A DNA stretch of 64,000 nucleotides from Lepas anatifera (lineage: Eukaryota > Arthropoda > Thecostraca > Lepadidae), in the NCBI GenBank assembly GCA_034440635.1, contig JAOTON010001532.1, positions 174,001 to 238,000 of the forward strand, written 5' to 3'. Numbering within the stretch: the stretch's first letter is position 1; each line of letters opens with the position of its first letter. The notes below the pieces were generated by a model. That model ran no database searches. It was not told the origin of the DNA and saw nothing but the letters and a program-made list of their open reading frames with translations. Position numbers and translations under genes: made by a program. Below, in pieces: positions 43,170 to 53,649 of the stretch.

Positions 43170-45790
43170 TTGCCGTGAATTTGATAGCATTAGTTTTAAA
43201 TGTGTAGCCCGAGTCTGCGAAGAAATCAACATTACGAAATGCGTTGAAGAAACTGTTACATGTGACGGCCACGCGGATGAAGAGGCTGCGCTGCGCAGTA
43301 CCAACACGCGCAAACCGAACTGCCCACAAAGAAGGGGAACGCGACGTTTGACGGGCACAGATAAACCGAACTCGGAAACCAGATCGGAACAATCCAACTT
43401 TCCGTGATGAAGATTAAACAAAAACAAGAGGTCATGCTGAGCAAAACGAGCCTTAACCTTCGCCCGGGTGGGGGGCCTTTTTAGACCCCCTCGGGTTTTT
43501 CCGAAGTGACCAAAAAACGGCGGCGCGCAGCGCCGCCAAACTTGGTCTAGCTGTTCCTTCATCATTTTTACATATTTTCTGAAAATTTTGGCTCAAGGTC
43601 ATATCAGGTCAGGTCACCAGGTCAGGTGAAGTGACCTCACCTCAAAAAATACTTAGGACGGCATAACTAAAAGAAGGGTTAATCGATCAAGTTGAAACTC
43701 ATACCACATCTTGGGCCCACCAGGAGCTACAACATTTGTTCCGGGATTTTTGATATTGGTGACCTAAGGTCATGTGCAGAGCATGACCTCCCCATTGACA
43801 ATGCATGGGGAAAATCACGAAATGAGCTTTTCTCAGTAAGTATGGATGGAATCAACTTCAAACATCGGTTGCGACTTGCTCTTAGCCCATTTCTGAAGCT
43901 GATACCAAAATTTTTGACTTGTGACCTTTAAAAGGTCACCTTAGGTCAAATAAGCATTTTTGTTGTTTTCCTCTATAAATTTTGAATAAACTAAGATAGA
44001 GCTTTTGTTTTGTCACCGAAGTGTTTGTATAGTCACTGGAAGTCAAATGATATACATCATGACTATACCAGGTCAAGTTGGGTCAGACTGTTGACCTGGG
44101 TCAGGTCAAATTCTTAAATTTGACCTGGCATAGCAATATCATATATCATTCGATTCGTATTGACGAGAGGATTGCAGTGGTGCATAAATTATGGCTGTAT
44201 CTTGTTTGTTTGGAAGCTATTAGTGAAAAAGTAAACGCCCTTATGCATGGGTGGCTATGGACATTCCCAAGAATATGCCCAATATTTAGTGACCTGTAGC
44301 TCCCTAGGCTTTAACCTGACACGAAAATGAATGCCACTGTAATGAAAGCGCATCTCAAGAGCTTTCGAATGGTGTTAGAAAAATGTTTCTAGCTATCATA
44401 GTTTCTGAGATATAGGAGGTTTTCTTAGTACACCTCATATTAGCGATTTTGACCTATTTTGACCTCTGGTGACCTTGATATTGACCTGACAAGATAAATG
44501 ACCGAAGTATTTTCGATATCATTTTCGAAGAGCTTTCGATTGCCGTTTTGCGCTTTTTTCTAGCTCTCTTAGTTTTTGAGATCGTGGGGGTCTTTTTAGC
44601 CCCCCCACCAGGGCGAAGGTGGCTCGTACCCGCCACCGGGGCAAGGGTTAATACTACGCACTTTGTAGTGAGTCAAAAGAGATGGATAGTCAAGCCTGGC
44701 TGACGGACGGTCCGAAAATGAGGCCAACCAGATGAGAAGTTTATGCTGCACCCTTTCTAGGCGCTTCAGGTGGGATGCAGCAGACCCTGCCCATACAACG
44801 CAACCATACTCCAAGATGGATCTTACATGGGCATAATAAGCACAAAGAATAGAAGTGTGCTTGAGTCTGACTCGGCAGCAATGGCGCGAGGTCTGAAAAC
44901 TTCGTATGAGGAGGCCAAGAATTCTATTGGCCTTGGCCACGGTGTGGTCTAGGTGTGGAGCGAAAGTCAGCTTACTGTCGAGTATAACACCGAGATCCCT
45001 AGTCTCTGTACGGCGCTCCAGCGGCGTACCATCCAGTACATAGGTGGTAAGGATCGGAGATTTTCGGAGAGAAAATGATATAACGCTACATTTATCTGGA
45101 TTCAATTTTAAACGCCAAATTTTAGACCATTCTACTAAATTGTTGATGTCAGCCTGAAGGGTATCACTGTCTGTTTTTGTCGAAATTCTGTGGTACAACT
45201 TAAGATCGTCGGCGAAGCTTATACAGTTGGTTCGAATGATGAGGGGGATGTCTGCTGTGTAGCAGATAAACAAGAGCGGACCACACACACTGCCCTCAGG
45301 CACCCCGGACCTTACAGCGCACCATTCGGAAGATTGGCCCTCTAGTATAACTCGTTGGCGACGACCAGTCAGGTAGGATTCAATCCAGGAGTGCGCGCGA
45401 CCAGTAATTTTGAAAGATTTTAGTTTGTGAAGAAGAAGCGTGTGGTTTACACTCGTAAAAGCCAAAGAATAATCAGTGTAGACAGAGTCAGTCTGCACGC
45501 CCTCCTGGATCGAATCCCAGCTGTGTTTTTGAAAGTTGGCAAGATTTGAGACGATGAACGATTTGGGAGAAATCCATGTTGACTGCTGGGAATAGATGGT
45601 AGACAATGGGCCAAAAGAGAGTCACAGATTACCTTTTCTAAAATTTTCGAACAAAGAGGAAGAAGTGAAATACCGCGGTAGTTGCCTGGGTTCTTTTTGT
45701 CTCCTTTTTTGTGAATGGGAATGACATTTGCATGGTGGGTTTCTGAGCCATTTCCGAGATTCAGCTTCACAAGCCTTATTCGTGACGTCT
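43170..45790 (-). mobile_element. LINE 3: Jockey-like reverse transcriptase, split by a TTAA element
   Basis: Minus strand from 45770: VIPIHKKGDKKNPGNYRGIS and LPLCSKILEKV (start of the reverse-transcriptase domain). After a frame change near 45600 come VYTDYSLAFTSVNHTLL, SGVPEGSVCGPLLF, the FADD catalytic motif, LKLNPDKC and the thumb, ending HYKVRSI at 44652. The same frame resumes at 43452 with KARFAQHDLLFLFNLHHGKL and continues to about 43164. Between these lies the element 43457-44647. No endonuclease is present, so the LINE is 5'-truncated as well as frameshifted. It is close in type to LINE 2. Confidence 0.87.
43457..44647 (+). mobile_element. 1.19-kb TTAA-flanked element inserted in the LINE frame
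   Basis: TTAA at 43453-43456 and 44648-44651 flanks inverted ends. The left end is CCTTCGCCCGGGTGGGGGGC followed by CTTTTTAGACCCCC. The right end, reverse-complemented, is CCCTTGCCCCGGTGG, then CCTTCGCCCTGGTGGGGGG and CTAAAAAGACCCCC. Removing it and one TTAA rejoins the LINE codons for VRS-IKA-RFA. CC[C/T] after TTAA fits piggyBac-like elements. The interior has repeated AGGTCA/TGACCT words (43585-43640, 44060-44120) and no transposase. Confidence 0.9.
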
Positions 45791-46053
45791 AGAGGTATTT
45801 TAGATCATGGAAGAAATTTACGATACCACAGAAGAGCGCTTCTCAACAGTCAATTTTGTCTTTCTTTTGATAGCATGTTTAATAGCCTGCTCCCTCGAAT
45901 CCTTGGCGCAAAAGGGAGAAAATACAAAGAGGTTATATGTTCAGGCACAGCCCTTCCTCAGAATCATCATATTACAATAGGCAAATTATTGGTCAAAGTG
46001 TAGCAAGACTTCAAATTGAGTTTCAAGCAAATGTCTTTAAAATGAATATCTAA

Positions 46054-46500
46054 AGGGAATGTGGCACCTTCACAACGTGATTTTAACTGAGATAGCTAAG
46101 TTGCAAAGCAGCTCGGAAAACCCGGTACTCCATATTGCATTTGTCTTGGAACTCGATATTTCCGAAGAAAAAACTAAAACCTACCTGAAACCAGCCCCCT
46201 CAGCCCCCGTCGCCGGCGGCCATTGTTGTGAGCTACTGGTGTGACGACATATGCTGACGTCACGATGAGCATCAGCCAATCGAAGCCCTTGAAGCGTTTC
46301 AAGTATGGTAGTGGTTGCCAGATCGTGACATCATCCACAGGCGGATATTTATTTCTTTTTCTAGGGGAGTATTCTTAAAAACCAAATATGGAGCTTATTG
46401 TACATTTTTCAGAGAAATCATGAGTGGTCTCATTATTTTTGGCTAAAAGTACGCCTAATTACACTAAATTCCAGGATTCGACCAAGGTGCCTCCTTCCCT
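46054..46500 (+). mobile_element. 447-bp TTAA-type MITE
   Basis: The ends are AGGGAATGTGGCACCTT and, reverse-complemented, AGGGAAGGAGGCACCTTGG. The flanks are CTAA (46050-46053) and TTAA (46501-46504), consistent with a TTAA duplication with one mutation. A second copy begins at 63716 in the opposite orientation. 45800-46050 and 46505-46887 hold nothing else that I can name. Confidence 0.78.
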
Positions 46501-46871
46501 TTAAGATCTGGATTTCGTGACAATAATACTCTGGGTACCTCTAACCCAGGGATTATGTCCAGAATGCGATGAATCTCCATTGTACTCGCATGACCGGTCT
46601 TAGGGAGTTATTAACAATATGACCTTACGGGACCACACCGTGATCTTGAACCAGCTTCAGCCAGATCAACCTTTGATTTTTATTTTTATGATGATTTTAT
46701 ATGCTTTTCTATCTACAATTAATAGACAATTTCAGTAATAAGCAAAATATATTTTGTCTTGACTCGTCTACAAGGCACGTGTAACCTCTAGAATAGTCAA
46801 ACGTTTTACCTACAAGGGATGATATTGGCGCTGTTTCTAGGCAGACGTTCATGCTTCTACTGACCTGGCCG

Positions 46872-46888
46872 GGCTGGTTGTTTTCAGA
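46872..46888 (+). promoter_or_regulatory. Probable 3' splice site in the 5' leader
   Basis: GGGCTGGTTGTTTTCAG followed by ACGAGGACAATG gives a good acceptor (exon from 46888) nine bases before the start codon, with TACTGACC upstream as a possible branch site. It implies an untranslated first exon further upstream, not located here. Confidence 0.6.
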
Positions 46889-46896
46889 CGAGGACA

Positions 46897-49800
46897 ATGC
46901 TGAGAACACTAGCGCTGGCCCTTTGCGTGGGTCTGGCGGCTTCACTTCCCTACAGTCGCCTCCAAGGCGGTGGTGGTATTACCGGACACCTATCGGTACC
47001 AGATGTTGGAGGATCCGGATCTCACTTCACCAGCTTCAGCTCGCATTCAAAGCAGTCCTTCGAGAGCAGTCAGTCGCAAAAGACCTCATACTTTGTGAGC
47101 CACGGAGGAAATGAGATTCTGGAGATCACTGTCGACCAGGCGGGTGAATATGGACTGGAGTGTGTTCCTGCTAACGATCTAACAGAGTCAGCCAGGGTGA
47201 TTGAAGAAGAGACTGTCTCCGAAGAAGCGGATGCTTCCGCTACGGCTGATGGTTCCTCTGCCTCCGCTGGTGCAGGCTCATCGGCATCAGCAACAAGCTC
47301 TGAAGGATCAGCTACCTCTGCAGCTGCATCGGAGGACTCATCTGCTGCTGCTGCGGCTGCCGGTGGTGCCTCTGCAGCAGCTGCAGCTTCTGAGCACTCT
47401 GCTGCTGCTTCTTCTGCCGCTTCTGAGGATTCATCTGCTGCCTCCGCTGCTGCCGGTGGTGCTGCTGCAGCAGCTGCAGCTTCTGAGCACTCTGCTGCTG
47501 CTTCTTCTGCCGCTTCTGAGGATTCATCTGCTGCCTCCGCTGCTGCCGGTGGTGCTGCTGCAGCAGCTGCAGCTTCTGAGCACTCTGCTGCTGCTTCTTC
47601 TGCCGCTTCTGAGGATTCATCTGCTGCCTCCGCTGCTGCCGGTGGTGCTGCTGCAGCAGCTGCTGCCTCTGAAGACTCTTCTGCTGCTTCTGCGGCTGCC
47701 GGTGGTGCTGCTGCAGCAGCTGCAGCTTCTGAGCACTCTGCTGCTGCTTCTTCTGCCGCTTCTGAGGATTCATCTGCTGCCTCCGCTGCTGCCGGTGGTG
47801 CTGCTGCAGCAGCTGCTGCTTCCGAGGACTCTTCTGCTGCTTCTGCTGCTGCCGGAGGTGTTTCTGCATCTGCTGCTGCATCCAAAGAATCAGCTGCAGC
47901 CTCTTCAGCTGCTTCCGGAGGAGCGTCTGTTTCAGTCTCATCATCTTCTGAGTCATCGTCCGAAGAATCTTCCCGATCAGAGAAGATAACTGAGGAAGAT
48001 CATGGATACGGCGTTGGAGGATACGAATCTATTCACGAGACAGGGGCTGCTCATGAGACAGCGGATATTCATGAGACAGAGGCCGTTCATGAGTCCGAGG
48101 AAGTCCACGAATCAGAAAGCTCATCTGCAGCCTCTTCCGCTGCATCTGAACACTCATCTGCTGCTTCTGCGGCTGCGGGTGGTGCTGCTGCAGCAGCTGC
48201 TGCTTCTGAGCACTCTGCTGCTGCTTCTTCTGCCGCTTCTGAGGATTCATCTGCTGCTTCTGCTGCTGCCGGTGGTGCTGCTGCAGCAGCTGCAGCTTCT
48301 GAGCACTCTGCTGCTGCTTCATCTGCAGCTTCTGAGGATTCATCTGCTGCCTCCGCTGCTGCTGGTGGTGCTGCTGCAGCAGCTGCTGCTTCCGAGGACT
48401 CTTCTGCTGCTTCTGCTGCTGCCGGAGGTGTTTCTGCATCTGCTGCTGCATCCAAAGAATCAGCTGCAGCCTCTGCAGCAGCTTCCGGAAGTGTGTCTGT
48501 TTCAGTCTCATCATCTTCTGAGTCATCGTCCGAAGAATCTTCCCGATCAGAGAAGATAACTGAGGAAGATCATGGATACGGCCTCGTAGGATACGAATCT
48601 ATTCACGAGACAGGGGCTGCTCATGAGACAGCGGATATTCATGAGACAAAAACGGTTCATGAGTCCGAGGAAGTCCACGAATCAGAAAGCTCATCTGCAG
48701 CCTCTTCCGCTGCATCTGAACACTCATCTGCTGCTTCTGCGGCTGCGGGTGGTGCTGCTGCAGCAGCTGCTGCTTCTGAGCACTCTGCTGCTGCTTCTTC
48801 TGCCGCTTCTGAGGATTCATCTGCTGCTTCTGCGGCTGCGGGTGGTGCTGCTGCAGCAGCTGCTGCTTCTGAGCACTCTGCTGCTGCTTCTTCTGCCGCT
48901 TCTGAGGATTCATCTGCTGCTTCTGCTGCTGCCGGTGGTGCTGCTGCAGCAGCTGCTGCTTCTGAGGGCTCTTCTGCTGCTTCTGCGGCTGCCGGTGGTG
49001 CCTCCGCAGCTGCTGCTGCTTCTGAGCACTCTGCTGCTGCTTCTTCTGCAGCTTCTGAGGATTCATCTGCTGCTTCTGCTGCTGCCGGTGGTGCTGCTGC
49101 AGCAGCTGCTGCTTCTGAGGGCTCTTCTGCTGCTTCTGCGGCTGCCGGTGGTGCCTCCGCAGCAGCTGCTGCTTCTGAGCACTCTGCTGCTGCTTCTTCT
49201 GCAGCTTCTGAGGGCTCATCTGCTGCTTCTGCTGCTGGTGGTAGTGTGTCTGTATCCGTTGCTGCCGAAGATATCTCTTCAGCTTCAGTATCTGGATCAA
49301 GCTCTTCTCAAACATCTATCACAACGACGAAAGACGCATCTTTGTCGGAATATCACTCAGAAGGAGATTTGGACTGTACGTGTGTGACCTACTTCATGTG
49401 CTCTCCGGAGGACATCATCACAGATGGGGAAGGCCTCATCGACATTCGCTTCAACTCTGGCGACCTGGAAGAGTACCAGAGCGCGTCCAAGTGTGCTGGA
49501 GCCATGGAAGTGTGCTGTCTTCGGCCACGCAGCACCCCAGATCCGGAGATCGTCGCCGAGCTGTTGGAGGAGCCATACGACCCTGCCTGCGGCCGGCGCA
49601 ACCACGATGGCATTCACGTCAACCTCGAAGGCTTCAAGGTAAGACGTGCAAGCTTTCATCAAAGTAGAGGCCTGGAGCCAGTATTGGCTATATTCCAATG
49701 GCTGTATTCCAGTGGAGGACAGTTTGAGGCGATGTAGCTGTGCACTTTGAATCTGGGAGTAATTTCAAGAGCCTCTTGCTTTGGGGACACGGGTATTGAA

Positions 49801-51417
49801 AGCGGGGAGTGAGGTAAAAACCAGGCCGTTTTTGTTTTTTGAGGGCGTGCATTTCTGTCAGCGGTAAGATAAGGTTTCGCTCCCGACTCGTGTGCCCCAC
49901 TCCCTGTCCAGTGGTGATGTTTCTGCTTGTGCTTGGAAGCACATTGTTCATTTTTCTGAAAGCATGAGCCGTGTAAGACCATTGTCACCAGGAGACCTCT
50001 GCCCCGATGTTCCACAGGACCGCGAGGCTCAGTTTGGCGAGTTCCCTCACATGGCCATTATCATGCACGACCACGGAGGAAAGCTGGAGAGTATCTGCGG
50101 AGGATCACTGGTTACCGACGACGTCGTCCTGACGGCGGCACATTGTGTGGCTAGGTAAGTGGTTCATCGCTATAAAAAAACGCCGCCTGACGTCAGCGGC
50201 TGCGCTATTTCTGTATGTCCTGATACACTCTGAGGTTCAGACCTGCTTTCCTGATTTGATCTCCTCGCTAATACAGCTTATTTGTGCATGGAATTCGCGA
50301 CTGTAAGATAAATGTAAAGTCGTCCAGACAGTTCACGAACATAATGAGCTGCTCGAGTGTGACAACACTCTATAATTCTTGAGGTCACACAAATTCAAAA
50401 AGTGGCACCCTAGTCATAGTGACGATGGGAGTGGGACCATACCAACTCAAAAGACCCTCCCAGACTTCACCTGAGGACACTTACCCTAGCAACTGGTCCC
50501 TCTGAGGCACTGAGTCACCGTTCTACCGTATCCTGTTTTGTTTTTGGACCACCATCAGAACCCTGTGTTAGATCAGCTGAGGGGGAATCCTGAATTTCTC
50601 TGCAGGGCCGCATGCCTCATTTGGGGAGTGTCAGACCCCTGCCCGCTGTAGGCAGGGGGAGGGGTACTGTTCTGCCATGTTCCATTTTGCCGTGCCCGTG
50701 TACGAGAACCGATATTTACGAGTACTTGACATCGACAGTCGAGACCTGCACGAGATAGTTGTTCGAGTCGGCGACTGGGACACGCGGAGCAAGTCGGAGA
50801 TCTTCCCGCACGTCGACCGACACGTCAGCGCGGCCGACATCCATCCCAAGTTCAACAAGAAGACCTTATTTAACGACGTCGCCCTGCTGCATCTGAGCGA
50901 GCCAGTGCAGCGCCAGCCGCACATCGACCTAATCTGCTTGCCAGAACCGGGCGAGGCTATACTTCCGGATAGGTGCGTCGCCACTGGCTTCGGTAAAAAG
51001 GCGTTCGACGACAGTCAGTACCAGCACATTATGAAGCAGGTGGACCTGCCGCTGGTGGACCACGGCCAGTGTCAGTCGCGGATGCAGACCACTCGACTGG
51101 GGCAGTGGTTCCGACTGCACAAGTCCTTCACCTGTGCCGGCGGCGTGCCCGGAGTGGACACCTGCACCGGCGACGGTGGCTCCCCGCTGATCTGTCCGAC
51201 AGCGAGAGATCCGAGCAGGTATGTCCAGGTCGGCATTGTCGCCTGGGGCATCGGCTGTGGCGAGGCCGGCATCCCCGGCGTGTATGCAGACGTCCAGAAG
51301 CTGCTGCCCTGGATCCAAGAACATCTTCCATCTCACAGCCAGCCAATTGTCGAGCCGATTCCGGTGAAAGTGACACATGATTACCTTCCACCTCCGCGAG
51401 CACACTTTGCATACTGA
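46897..51417 (+). CDS. Clip-domain serine protease homologue with silk-like Ala/Ser-rich domain
   Basis: Three coding exons are predicted: 46897-49638, 50018-50154 and 50739-51417, with introns of 379 and 584 bp (donors GTAAGA and GTAAGT, acceptors CCACAG and CGACAG). Phases join in frame to 1185 residues. Residues 1-16 (MLRTLALALCVGLAAS) are a signal peptide. About 100-810 are Ala/Ser-rich repeats. The clip domain spans Cys827, 829, 835, 866, 873 and 874. The protease-like domain follows from about 915 (EAQFGEFPHM), with TAAHC His956 and NDVALL Asp1006. The serine motif is GDGGSP with Gly1106 in place of Ser, so it should be catalytically inactive. Such homologues in arthropods act as cofactors in prophenoloxidase activation, clotting or adhesion. 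The repeat domain suggests a structural or adhesive secretion, which is inference. The third exon's acceptor is the least certain junction. Confidence 0.9.
47219..49260 (+). repeat. In-frame Ala/Ser repeat with a 570-bp internal duplication
   Basis: The basic unit is about 30 codons (ASEHSAAASSAASEDSSAAS followed by AAAGGAAAA), with GCT/TCT-rich codons. Two inserts break it: SSSESSSEESSRSEKITEED, then a run of HET/HES motifs (IHETGAAHETADIHE). They start at 47941 and 48511, exactly 570 bp or 190 codons apart. All changes keep frame. The HET and SSSEE segments are acidic and could be phosphorylated or bind metal ions, which is inferred from composition. Confidence 0.93.
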
Positions 51418-52457
51418 TTTCTCGGCCGCTTTTGAAACTGTTAATCACAAAATTCACACACAAAAAGTTAGTTGTGTGTTCTTAGCACTTTTTGGTGTTT
51501 ATATGTTCGTGTGTGTGCATGGAACATGATCATTAAGATCTTCTGTCATACATGAATCTTAAATTGTGTCCTGCTTTCCGACAATATGTGGCAAGGCCTA
51601 CACGAAACGAGGTCGTCAATACTGCTTGGAACCTTGGCAAATGTTTCAAAGACTTGCTTTAAATAATGGACAAAGTTGAAATCTTCTTACTGGATACTTA
51701 TTGTTGTTTCGAATACATTTTAAAGCGCGCATACCATATCTCTTCTAACTTTTCAGGTAAAGTTCTAGTTTTTTTGCAGTACAGTTGAATGTAGAAAATC
51801 TTTTCAGACAAAGAAAAACTGCGAGCACAATGGAAAAATGGGAGGAAAAGCACCAGATCGAATACAATTCTAGCGATAGATGTCTTCTCAGGCAACTGAA
51901 TATAACATGTATATCGCTAGAACAGGCTTTGATGTTTTTTGTGAAGAACGGTTCTAATGTCAATCCGGCCCGAAACGAGCATAGCTACTCTGCAGCGGCG
52001 CCGTCAAGGTGTTTCTACAGGAGGGGGGACGGACCCGGCTGGTGCTGACCGGGGGACGCGAATTTTGAGCATATTGGATACCTGACAGCCTTAATGACGA
52101 TGGACCAAAAATTTTGGCTGGGACGTCCCCCTGGTTGGCCAACAGGGGGAGGGACGCGTCTCCCTCCCGCTATCGGCGCCCATGCTCCTCTGAATCCAAC
52201 AGTATGGATAACTGGGAGATGTGGGGGCTTCATTAGCCCTTAGTCTAAATCCTTACCTCACCACCCTAGTGTGACATCTCGAGAAGATGCAACTAATGGC
52301 GTCACAAATGGTGAAAATAGCACGGAAAATACAACGACATGAATACGATTTTGGCTGCTTCAGACTGGTCTCTGTCAGCTCTATAAGCAAGACTTTTCGA
52401 TGTGCTGATTATATCATGGCCGAGTCACACCTCCGTCACCATATATACTCTCATTCC
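51418..52457. other. 3' flank of the protease homologue and anonymous sequence
   Basis: The stop codon is at 51415-51417. I did not find a convincing AATAAA close downstream, so the 3' end of the transcript is undefined. No further gene was recognised up to 52457. Confidence 0.4.
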
Positions 52458-52673
52458 CAGTGGCAGATACCAGGAGGCTGGGTGGGCTTAAGGCCCGAAG
52501 TGTCAGATTGCCTATATAAGCAATGTGACATTACGTATACAGGCAACAACCTCCGGTTATGCATTCACTATAGCTATAGTAAATGAATAATCGGACGTTG
52601 TTCCACGGCGATGGCGAGGGAGGCTCGAGCCCTCTAGCCCACCCCCTTAAATCAAGCCCTGAATCCGCCACTG
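52458..52673. mobile_element. Palindromic hAT-like MITE
   Basis: The ends CAGTGGCAGATACCAGG and, reverse-complemented, CAGTGGCGGATTCAGGG resemble hAT termini. The centre is a foldback around CATTCACTATAG/CTATAGTAAATG (52562-52585), extending outward through CAACAACCTCCGG. The 8-bp flanks do not match, so the limits are uncertain. Confidence 0.5.
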
Positions 52674-53181
52674 CCTTTTTTGGCTGTGTGTCCGACCAGC
52701 TTTCCAGTGGGAGCTCACAAAATGGGCCTCTGGTCGTTCGACTGAGTCCATTGTCGCGGCCCGTCAAGCGATTGTTTGAGAGGTTACGCTTAATGACCTC
52801 CTTTGTTCACTATGGACTCTTCCACCGTTCTTTACCGTCTAAAAAACTACTCTTTTTACCCCCATCTTAAGGGATTTCCGACTGAAAGTGTTCATTGAAT
52901 CGGGCGTTGTTACTCTGTAGACCCTGGTTTTCTTAAAATCCTCATCCTTTAGACACCCATGTGCTAGGCCCTATCAACATAGGCTCTGTTAGACCCTCAC
53001 TGGGTTCTGGTGGACCACGAGGCCCTGCGGAGTGAGTGAGTCATCTTGCTGGTAGAGGGTCCTACTGATTTTCTGGCTGCGCGAACTCTCCTGGCTAGGA
53101 GATCTCTCAGTAGAGACCTGGTCCATCTGGCTCATCACCTGGAAAGCCTAGGCGAATAAGAGCCCTAGCTCGCGGTAGGCC
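52674..53181. other. Anonymous sequence
   Basis: No gene or repeat was recognised before the 33-bp minisatellite. Confidence 0.35.
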
Positions 53182-53640
53182 TTGGCAGACTCCCAGTTGA
53201 CCTTTTCCCACTCTACCTTTGACTTCCGGTTGACCTTTTCCCACTTTACCTTTGACTCCCGGTTGACCTTTTCCCACTTTACCTTTGACTTCCGGTTGAC
53301 CTTTTCCCACTCTACCTTTGACTCCCGGTTGATCTTTTCCCACTTTACCTTTGACTCCCGGTTGACCTTTTCCCACTTTACCTTTGACTCCCGGTTGACC
53401 TTTTCCCACTCTACCTTTGACTCCCGGTTGACCCTTTCCCACTTTACCTTTGACTCCTGATTGACCTTTTCCCACTTTACCTTTGACTCCCGGTTGACCT
53501 TTTCCCACTCGACCTTTGACTCCCGGTTGACCTTTTTCCACTTTACCTTTGACTCTTGGTTGACCTTTTCCCACTTTACTTTTGACTCCCGGTTGACCTT
53601 TTCCCACTCTACCTTTGACTCCCGGTTCACCTTTTCCCTC
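53182..53640 (-). repeat. 33-bp minisatellite, about 14 units
   Basis: The plus-strand unit is close to CCCGGTTGACCTTTTCCCAC plus TTTACCTTTGACT, 33 bp without indels. Since 33 is a multiple of 3, every frame gives an 11-residue repeat; the minus strand reads KVKWEKVNRES over 168 codons (53654-53148). The unit-to-unit base changes mostly alter the residue in that frame (E/K, R/Q, E/R), so I see no sign of protein-level constraint and do not call a gene. Confidence 0.93.
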
Positions 53641-53649
53641 TCGGGATAT

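Noticed and set aside
47070..49315. Long minus-strand and alternate-frame open frames opposite the Ala/Ser repeat
   Set aside because: They are shadows of the GCT/TCT-rich repeat; only the plus-strand frame has a signal peptide, clip and protease domains and consistent splicing.
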